This document shows, piece after piece, positions 15,556 through 20,967 of a DNA stretch of 20,967 nucleotides. The notes beneath the pieces are model-generated. The model saw only the letters and a program-made list of their open reading frames with translations, did not search any database and was not told the DNA's origin. The position numbers and the translations under genes are program-made. Source of the DNA: Deltaproteobacteria bacterium. GTDB lineage: Bacteria; Desulfobacterota; JADFXK01. The DNA lies in the NCBI GenBank assembly GCA_015233295.1, contig JADFYC010000017.1, positions 1-20,967 of the forward strand. Direction: 5' to 3'. Position 1 is the stretch's first letter; every line of letters starts with the position of its first letter.

Positions 15556-16107
15556 ATGCCCTTTGTCAAGAAATCGAAGGTACTGGTTATCGACGCTTGC
15601 GTGGCCCGGGCAGCGGGCGACGCTTCTTCAACTAATCGGGCGTCCTCTGTAGCACGCGACTGTCTCACCTTGATATTTCAGATTTGTCATCGGGCTGTTT
15701 TCACAGGTGAAGTGACCGAAGAATGGGAAAAACATCAGTCAACTTTCGCCAGGGCATGGAAAGGAAAAATGAAGGACAAAGAAAAGAGATTGAGTCGTAA
15801 CCCAGTACGGCTACCCCGTCTCACCGCCTTCATAGAAAAGTCTTCATGCGAAGAAACAAAACGCGACGCCATGTTGAAAGACGTTCGCCTCATCGAAGCA
15901 GCTATGGCCGCTGATAAGATAATAATTCCCTTCGATAACAAGGCCAGAGACCTGTTCAAAGAACTGGCCCGGAAATTCAAATCGATTAGAGCAATCACGT
16001 GGATCAACCCGCTCGAAGAAGGAATTGAAGTCCTTGAGTCCCTGGCCGGTGTGACCCGTCATACCGAACACACCCTCGGCGGCCTTGACCCGACTGACAA
16101 AAAATAG
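15556..16107 (+). CDS. PIN-like putative nuclease partner of the ATPase
   Basis: 183 residues with a PIN-like acidic pattern: D13 after a hydrophobic strand (V-L-V-I-D-A-C-V-A-R-A-A-G), E55/E56 in V-T-E-E-W-E-K-H, D109 in L-K-D-V-R-L-I-E-A-A, and D127 in I-I-P-F-D-N. A basic K/R-rich segment (about 69-88) lies between the second and third acids and could bind nucleic acid. It differs from the VapC at 4505-4987 and is not preceded by a small antitoxin; its only partner is the ATPase gene 13 bp upstream. Start: AAGGA 10 nt before the ATG. The D/E-W-x-x-H pattern recalls a family of stand-alone PIN-like proteins. Nuclease activity is inferred, not shown. Confidence 0.7.
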   Translation: MPFVKKSKVLVIDACVARAAGDASSTNRASSVARDCLTLIFQICHRAVFTGEVTEEWEKHQSTFARAWKGKMKDKEKRLSRNPVRLPRLTAFIEKSSCEETKRDAMLKDVRLIEAAMAADKIIIPFDNKARDLFKELARKFKSIRAITWINPLEEGIEVLESLAGVTRHTEHTLGGLDPTDKK

Positions 16108-16156
16108 CCGGACAGGTTGCAGAATATGAGCTGTCAGCCTCGGAAAAAAATAGCCG
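16099..16156. repeat. Short direct repeat at the 3' end of the PIN-like gene
   Basis: AAAAAATAGCCG occurs at 16099-16110, spanning the PIN-like gene's stop codon, and again at 16145-16156. Each is followed by a similar GACAG-TT string. It may record a small duplication of the gene's 3' end. Confidence 0.5.
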
Positions 16157-16162
16157 TGACAG
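16131..16162. terminator. Weak hairpin between convergent genes
   Basis: CTGTCA (16131-16136) pairs with TGACAG (16157-16162), and CGG/CCG continue the stem past a 4-nt bulge. The A-run lies in the loop and no U-tract follows the stem, so it is at best an atypical bidirectional terminator for the convergent PIN-like and PstS-like genes. Confidence 0.3.
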
Positions 16163-16175
16163 TTACTGCCAGCTC

Positions 16176-17099
16176 TTACAATAAATTGAAGTTGACGACA
16201 TGATCCGTATGTAACCAGTATTTATACTTTGTCTTTAATCCTGCACCTTGCTTCAGTGAAACCGTCCCACATTTCTCTACAATAGCCTGCCCTTTTTCAG
16301 AGATCAACCAATCCAGAAACTTCTTCACCTCGCCTTCCGGTTTGCCCTTGGTGGCAATATAAAGCGGGCGAAATGCAGTGTACGTCCCAGAGGAAATGTT
16401 CCCCACAGTTGGGTCTATCCCATCAAGGGCCAGAATTTTCAAAGATCGTTTTCTGGCGCTGCTTACCCCGGTGATTCCTATGGCCCATTGGTTTTGTTCC
16501 ACGTTTTCTTCCAACGGACCACTGCTCATGAGAGCTTCGGCAGCCTTCGTGTACTTAGTGTTCACATCATTGAAGAACATTATCCTGCTCACAAAACCGA
16601 CACCGCTATAATTGTCTTCCCTATCGAAAAAAAGAATCTTCTGGTTTGGACCGCCCACCTGTGACCAATTCGTGATTTTACCTAACAATATCTGCTTCAA
16701 CTGGTCAGTGGTCAAGGAATTCACCGGATTAGCCTTGTTAACTATAGCTGCAATAGCATCCCAGGCAACCACGGTGAGTAGGACTCCCAACTCCTCCTCC
16801 GGAAACTTGTCCGGTAGAGCCGGGCGACAGGTGCCACCCATATCCGCCATGCCCGAATTGGGGAATCTAATGCCTTTGGTCGCACCGCCGCTAGATAGAG
16901 ATATTTTGACTTTCCCCCCCGTCTCTTTCTCATACTCCTTAACCGCCTCACCCATAAACGCCAATCTCGTGATCCCGCAACCGGTCCACTTCAAGTTCGT
17001 CTGGGCCGCGGCAGATGAGTTCAAACACACAACGGCTGCAGCGATCAGAATGAGTCCCGTTAACGCTTTCGAAATTTTTCCCGCAGAAAAACTAAGCAT
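16176..17099 (-). CDS. PstS-like periplasmic phosphate/oxyanion-binding protein
   Basis: 307 residues with a signal peptide (about 1-32, ending A-A-A-Q). The mature part follows the PstS/PBP-like-2 plan: S-S-G-G-A-T-K-G-I (69-77), A-D-M-G-G-T-C-R-P (85-93), L-T-T-D-Q-L-K-Q-I-L-L-G-K-I-T-N-W (129-145) and D-R-E-D-N-Y-S-G-V-G-F. It should bind phosphate or a similar oxyanion in the periplasm. There is no pstCAB transporter beside it. It lies 108 bp downstream of, and on the same strand as, a chemoreceptor gene, suggesting a sensory rather than transport role. Start: GGGAG 6 nt upstream of the ATG. C41 and C91 could form a disulfide. Ligand specificity is not determined. Confidence 0.8.
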   Translation of the reverse strand: MLSFSAGKISKALTGLILIAAAVVCLNSSAAAQTNLKWTGCGITRLAFMGEAVKEYEKETGGKVKISLSSGGATKGIRFPNSGMADMGGTCRPALPDKFPEEELGVLLTVVAWDAIAAIVNKANPVNSLTTDQLKQILLGKITNWSQVGGPNQKILFFDREDNYSGVGFVSRIMFFNDVNTKYTKAAEALMSSGPLEENVEQNQWAIGITGVSSARKRSLKILALDGIDPTVGNISSGTYTAFRPLYIATKGKPEGEVKKFLDWLISEKGQAIVEKCGTVSLKQGAGLKTKYKYWLHTDHVVNFNLL

Positions 17100-17207
17100 G
17101 ACTATCTCCCTTCATCCATACTTCCATCATCTTGTTCATTAAGTAACATGCTTCACATCATTGCCTCGACGAAAACGTTGCCTCGCCTCAATAGTCCTGT
17201 CGAGATT

Positions 17208-19535
17208 TTAATCACTAAATTCCCGGTCTTGATCGCAGCCCTTCTCATACCTCATATCCTGAAGCAGGAATGGAGAAGCCATCGGAGCCGCGGCCGAACT
17301 ACCTTCATGGAATCCTTCTGTTTCCTGTATCTTCCCACCGCCGTTATCATTGCTTTTACCTGTTAGGATCACCAATCTTTCGACCGTACCTTCCATTTCT
17401 CTCGCCTGAACGGCCATTTCTTCGGCAACAGCAGTATTTCTATCAGAATTGGCCACGGTCGCCTGTGTCCCTTTTTCGATATCCGCTACAGCCTGAACGA
17501 TTTGCCCAATCTCCTTAGTTTGCTCATGGGAGGCAAGGTTGATTTCACCGATCAGTTCCTTCACCTTAGCCACGATAGCGGCTACCCGCGAGAATGCCTC
17601 GGTTGTCCTTCGGACCAGTGCGACTCCTTCCTTGATATGCACAACCATGCCTTCGATCAACTCCGACGTGCTGCTTGCGGCCTCAGATGAGCGCACAGCC
17701 AAACTCTTAACCTCATTGGCTACTACTGCAAACCCAGCCCCTGCTTCACCATATCGGGCGGCTTCAATCGCCGCATTGAGAGCCAAGATATTTGTTTGAA
17801 AGGCAATCGCATCGATTGTCTTGACGATCCTGGACGTCTCATCACTTGATGTGGAGATTTGTTCCATGGACGTGGTCAGATCAGCCATAGATCGGCCGGC
17901 CGTGTTGACAACAATATTGGCTTCTTCCATGAGCTCATCGGTCTGCCTGGTATTCTCCGTATTTCGCATGGTCATTGAAGCCATCTGCTCCATAGCCGAA
18001 GAAGCTTCCTCGATGAACGCCAACTGCTCTGCGCCTGCTTCGGCCAGAGAATGGCTTGACGACAAGACACGGCTGGAGGCCAAAGCCACATGTCCGGCCA
18101 CCTGACGAACATGATTCGTCAGTCCTTTCAAGAGAGTTGCGATGCCTTTTGTAATTAGGAAAGCCAACAGCAGGCCGGTACCAATTGCCAAAATCCCAAC
18201 CAGAATTACATTCCGCTTTGTCCCCTTGGCCTTCTCCAGCACATCTACATCAGTTCCAGTATGTTTTCTTATTTCGACGCAGATTTTCCTCAGGATGGAC
18301 TGGGTTTGCTCAAGAGCGGGGATCGTCTCCAGGGCGTAGGTGCGTTGGCCTTCTCTGACGCCTTCGAGCAAACGTTGGGCCTCGGTTCTGGCTTTTTGGA
18401 GCAGTTCACGCATTTGGCCGGCAACAGTTAACGTCTGGGTCTTATAGACTTCCCTGGCCGCATCCTGTCTTAACAAGGCGCCATGAGCTCCGATTGTTCC
18501 TTCGAAGTGTTTGAACAGTTGCATTTCTCCAGGGAGAAACTGGTTGGAGAATATCCTTTTGGCCGTTACCTTATTGCCTTCTGACAAGGCCTTCTCGATC
18601 TCCTTGGCGGCGCCGAACTCCTTTTCAATCGCCTTCTTCATCTCATCCAAAGGTGCTTTCATGGTCGGACAGCATTCTGCGTACTTGGCGGCCTGATCGG
18701 AAACCAGCAACCGTCCAAGAGGGTCTTGACTTAGATCTGCGCTAACCCCAAGCTCTTCGGCTCCTTCCACTATGGCCATACAAACCATCAGGGTCCATTT
18801 CCGGTGACTCTCCATTATTTGTTGAAGCCGAACCGCAAAAGCCGGGTCCACGGGCGCATAAACTCTCTGTATTTCCCGTACACTCCGGTGGAGTTTTTCG
18901 TGGAGTTCCTTCAGAGGTGCGATCAGTTTAGCCAGGGAGTCGTGCCTGGTGAGGGCCTTCATGGCCGCATCATCGTTCAAAAGACGGCCAACCGGACACT
19001 TATTTTCGTCTAACTCAACTGTAAACTCAGCCTGTTGTTGCATCAATCCCTTGTTCAATTCCGATAGCCAGGCTAGAAGGTTCATCTCCAGTTCTGTTAG
19101 AGAGGTAGGCAAATTCGGGTCGGCCCGGTGAAAGCGTTCACGGATATGAACAGCCGATTGGAGCAGACTTTTATGAGTGGTTTCGATGGAGTTGAACAGA
19201 GGGGCAAGAGCCGGGAATCGCCCTTCGGCATCTTTGCGGGCCTGGCTTTGGAGCCACATGCCGAAAGCGCTCTTCTTTTCGTCCGTTTCGACTTTGAGTT
19301 CCGTAATACTTTCATTTGTAAGAAAGGCATTGATCTCTTTTGCCCAGTTAAGTTGATCCACCTCGACCTGAGCAAAGAAAGCATAGAGTTTATTGCCATC
19401 AATAACTCCTTTGGCATTATCCATTATACCCTCTATGCCCCCATAGCTCAAAATGACAATAACCACAAACAAACATAGAACCAGGCCGAACCCTGCCATT
19501 ATCCTCTTGCCGACGCTCATATTCCGCCTAATCAT
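17208..19535 (-). CDS. Methyl-accepting chemotaxis protein with tandem CZB-like sensor modules
   Basis: 775-residue chemoreceptor. Start 19535 is chosen for GGGAG 7 nt upstream; the upstream in-frame start at 19574 is unsupported. TM1 is at about 12-31, a 410-residue periplasmic region follows, and TM2 is at about 442-463. Little room remains for a HAMP domain before the cytoplasmic signalling coil. The hairpin tip at 574-613 has the classic I-A-F-Q-T-N-I-L-A-L-N-A-A-I-E-A-A-R. The periplasmic part holds three copies of a CZB-like pattern: D-E-K-K-S-A-F-G-M-W-L (85-95), D-E-N-K-C-P-V-G-R-L-L (176-186) and S-Q-D-P-L-G-R-L-L (269-277). Only the second keeps Cys plus H-x4-H. No C-terminal CheR-binding pentapeptide is seen. 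It may pair with the downstream PstS-like protein. Confidence 0.9.
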   Translation of the reverse strand: MIRRNMSVGKRIMAGFGLVLCLFVVIVILSYGGIEGIMDNAKGVIDGNKLYAFFAQVEVDQLNWAKEINAFLTNESITELKVETDEKKSAFGMWLQSQARKDAEGRFPALAPLFNSIETTHKSLLQSAVHIRERFHRADPNLPTSLTELEMNLLAWLSELNKGLMQQQAEFTVELDENKCPVGRLLNDDAAMKALTRHDSLAKLIAPLKELHEKLHRSVREIQRVYAPVDPAFAVRLQQIMESHRKWTLMVCMAIVEGAEELGVSADLSQDPLGRLLVSDQAAKYAECCPTMKAPLDEMKKAIEKEFGAAKEIEKALSEGNKVTAKRIFSNQFLPGEMQLFKHFEGTIGAHGALLRQDAAREVYKTQTLTVAGQMRELLQKARTEAQRLLEGVREGQRTYALETIPALEQTQSILRKICVEIRKHTGTDVDVLEKAKGTKRNVILVGILAIGTGLLLAFLITKGIATLLKGLTNHVRQVAGHVALASSRVLSSSHSLAEAGAEQLAFIEEASSAMEQMASMTMRNTENTRQTDELMEEANIVVNTAGRSMADLTTSMEQISTSSDETSRIVKTIDAIAFQTNILALNAAIEAARYGEAGAGFAVVANEVKSLAVRSSEAASSTSELIEGMVVHIKEGVALVRRTTEAFSRVAAIVAKVKELIGEINLASHEQTKEIGQIVQAVADIEKGTQATVANSDRNTAVAEEMAVQAREMEGTVERLVILTGKSNDNGGGKIQETEGFHEGSSAAAPMASPFLLQDMRYEKGCDQDREFSD

Positions 19536-19722
19536 CAGCCAACTCCCGCCATCTTGCCGAAAATGGAACCCCATTCAGTTATTGAATATTCCAATGCCTT
19601 AGATTCCTAATGTTTGTATTTTTGTTTTTTTGCAGGTCTTGTCATCTTTAACATATTAATTTTGTTATATATATTTTAGCTTAAGTCTATCCCCCTCGGC
19701 TTTTCAAGTTTTTTCGTTCCGA

Positions 19723-20967
19723 TCACACCGCGTCCACCTCAAATTCCTCTATGTGAAGATTTTCATCGGGCTTAATCGTAATGGTGGCACTGAGCCGATT
19801 CTGAAATTCACTGACTATCTGACTCTTCTCATCTAGCAGGAGGTCGGCGATAGCTGGGTGAACCGTCACCGTGATCATATTCCCCGACATGTCCACCGCC
19901 TCCCGTTCAATATCTCTGAATATCTCGTTACAAATAGTCGTTTGAGATTTCAGGACGCCCTCCCCTTCGCAATAAAAACAAGGCTCACACAAGTACTGAT
20001 TGATGTTTTCCCTGGTTCTTTTCCGAGTCATTTCAATCAGTCCCAGTTCGGACATCCTGAGAATATTGGTCTTGTGCCTGTCTTTTCTTAGGGCCTCCTT
20101 AAGGGCATTGAACACTTTCTCCCGATTGGATTCCTTTTCCAGGTCAATAAAATCAATAACAATTAACCCACCGATGTTTCTTAAGCGGAGCTGATAAGCG
20201 ATCTCCTTGACTGCCTCCAGGTTGGTTTTTAGAATGGTCTCCTCAAGGTTTCTCTTACCCACATAGCGGCCGGTATTGACGTCTATGGCCACCAGGGCTT
20301 CCGTGTTCTCGATAACGATGTACCCTCCCGATTTAAGCCAGACCTTCTTGGCCAAGGCCCGGCTTACCTCCATCTCTATGCCGTAGTTGTCAAAAATGGG
20401 TTCCGGATCTTCATAAAGCTCTACCGAATACTTTAATGACGGCATAAAGGTGTCGATAAAGTTCAGAATGCGCTCATATTCCTCCCGTGAATCGATGATC
20501 AACCGGTCAACCTCTTTGGTAAACAGATCCCGAACCGACCGCAAGGTGATATTCAAGTCCTGATGAATCAAATGTGGGGCGGAAGAAGCCTGGCTTTTCT
20601 TTTGGATCGTTTGCCATAGTCTGGTCAGAAAACTCATCTCAGCCGCGATCTTTTCCTCTTCCACCTCCTCGCAAGCCGTCCGGGCGATCAGGCCCACCTG
20701 GTGCGGCTTTATCCTTTGTAGAATATCTTTGAGGCGCCGCCGTTCATTTTCATCTTCGATCCTACGGGAAATACCGATGTGTTCGACCATCGGCATCATA
20801 ACCAGGTGACGTCCCGGCAACGAGATATGGGAGGTAATGCGCGGCCCTTTGGTGCCCAGCGGCTCTTTGGATATCTGGACCAGGATATCCTGCCCCTCAT
20901 GGAGGAGATCTTCGATCCGAAAGGGAACGACGTCCAAATGATTACATTCAGGTGGTTCAGAGTCATC
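19723..20967 (-). CDS. rng: Ribonuclease G/E family endoribonuclease, 5' part missing
   Basis: The frame stays open to the window edge, so about 100 N-terminal residues, including most of the S1 domain, lie outside; an apparent TTG start at 20937 is internal. Visible: the end of the S1-like part (G-Q-D-I-L-V-Q-I-S-K-E, then G-T-K-G-P-R-I-T-S-H-I-S-L-P-G-R), then the DNase-I-like catalytic part. Counting from the TTG codon, D219 (I-D-V-N) and D262 (I-D-F-I-D) are 43 apart and C320/C323 follow by 101, the same spacing as D303, D346 and C404/C407 of E. coli RNase E. It cleaves single-stranded RNA for rRNA 5' maturation and mRNA decay. No RNase E-type C-terminal scaffold is present, hence RNase G. 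Confidence 0.93.
   Translation of the reverse strand, partial: DDSEPPECNHLDVVPFRIEDLLHEGQDILVQISKEPLGTKGPRITSHISLPGRHLVMMPMVEHIGISRRIEDENERRRLKDILQRIKPHQVGLIARTACEEVEEEKIAAEMSFLTRLWQTIQKKSQASSAPHLIHQDLNITLRSVRDLFTKEVDRLIIDSREEYERILNFIDTFMPSLKYSVELYEDPEPIFDNYGIEMEVSRALAKKVWLKSGGYIVIENTEALVAIDVNTGRYVGKRNLEETILKTNLEAVKEIAYQLRLRNIGGLIVIDFIDLEKESNREKVFNALKEALRKDRHKTNILRMSELGLIEMTRKRTRENINQYLCEPCFYCEGEGVLKSQTTICNEIFRDIEREAVDMSGNMITVTVHPAIADLLLDEKSQIVSEFQNRLSATITIKPDENLHIEEFEVDAV

Overview
The window looks like chromosome from an anaerobic bacterium of the Desulfobacterota (old Deltaproteobacteria) or a close relative. This is inferred from gene content only: a large HdrA-like flavin/iron-sulfur protein, a GH57 glucanase beside a bacterial glycogen synthase, an RNase G, a large chemoreceptor and a crotonase of the ECHDC3 type. 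No rRNA, tRNA, CRISPR array, transposase or prophage gene was found. Layout, left to right: (1) 1-1722 is almost gene-free and repeat-rich. It holds two copies of a ~157 bp unit ending in a perfect or near-perfect hairpin, a second short hairpin, an inverted pair of degenerate heptamer arrays, one probable 51-residue gene on the minus strand and a nested palindrome. (2) 1723-5335 is an accessory patch: an exported, active-site-less nuclease-fold protein, an orphan HicB-like antitoxin, a two-helix membrane protein, and an operon of two related small antitoxin-like proteins followed by a PIN-domain VapC toxin. It closes with another REP-like double hairpin. (3) 5336-10110, minus strand, is a compact unit: GH57 alpha-glucan enzyme, ADP-glucose glycogen synthase, then a crotonase-fold protein lacking both catalytic glutamates. 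The first two share a stop/start overlap and point to storage-polysaccharide metabolism. (4) 10586-14155, plus strand, has a small exported EF-hand protein and a 1019-residue double-FAD HdrA-like protein. A third heptamer array lies between them, in the presumed 5' leader of the large gene. (5) 14211-16107, plus strand, is a two-gene cassette: a RecF/OLD-like AAA ATPase and a PIN-like nuclease 13 bp downstream. This is the best candidate here for an undescribed ATPase-nuclease immunity or toxin system. (6) 16176-20967, minus strand: a PstS-like binding protein, a chemoreceptor with three CZB-like sensor modules that may work with it, and the 3' part of an RNase G gene running off the window. 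The same two classes of non-coding repeat recur at distant intergenic sites. REP-like double hairpins occur at 313-356 and, in the opposite orientation, at 5205-5256. Degenerate RGYAAC-type heptamer arrays occur at about 421-571, 1645-1681 and 11007-11075. Homology statements are from recalled family patterns; no database search was possible.
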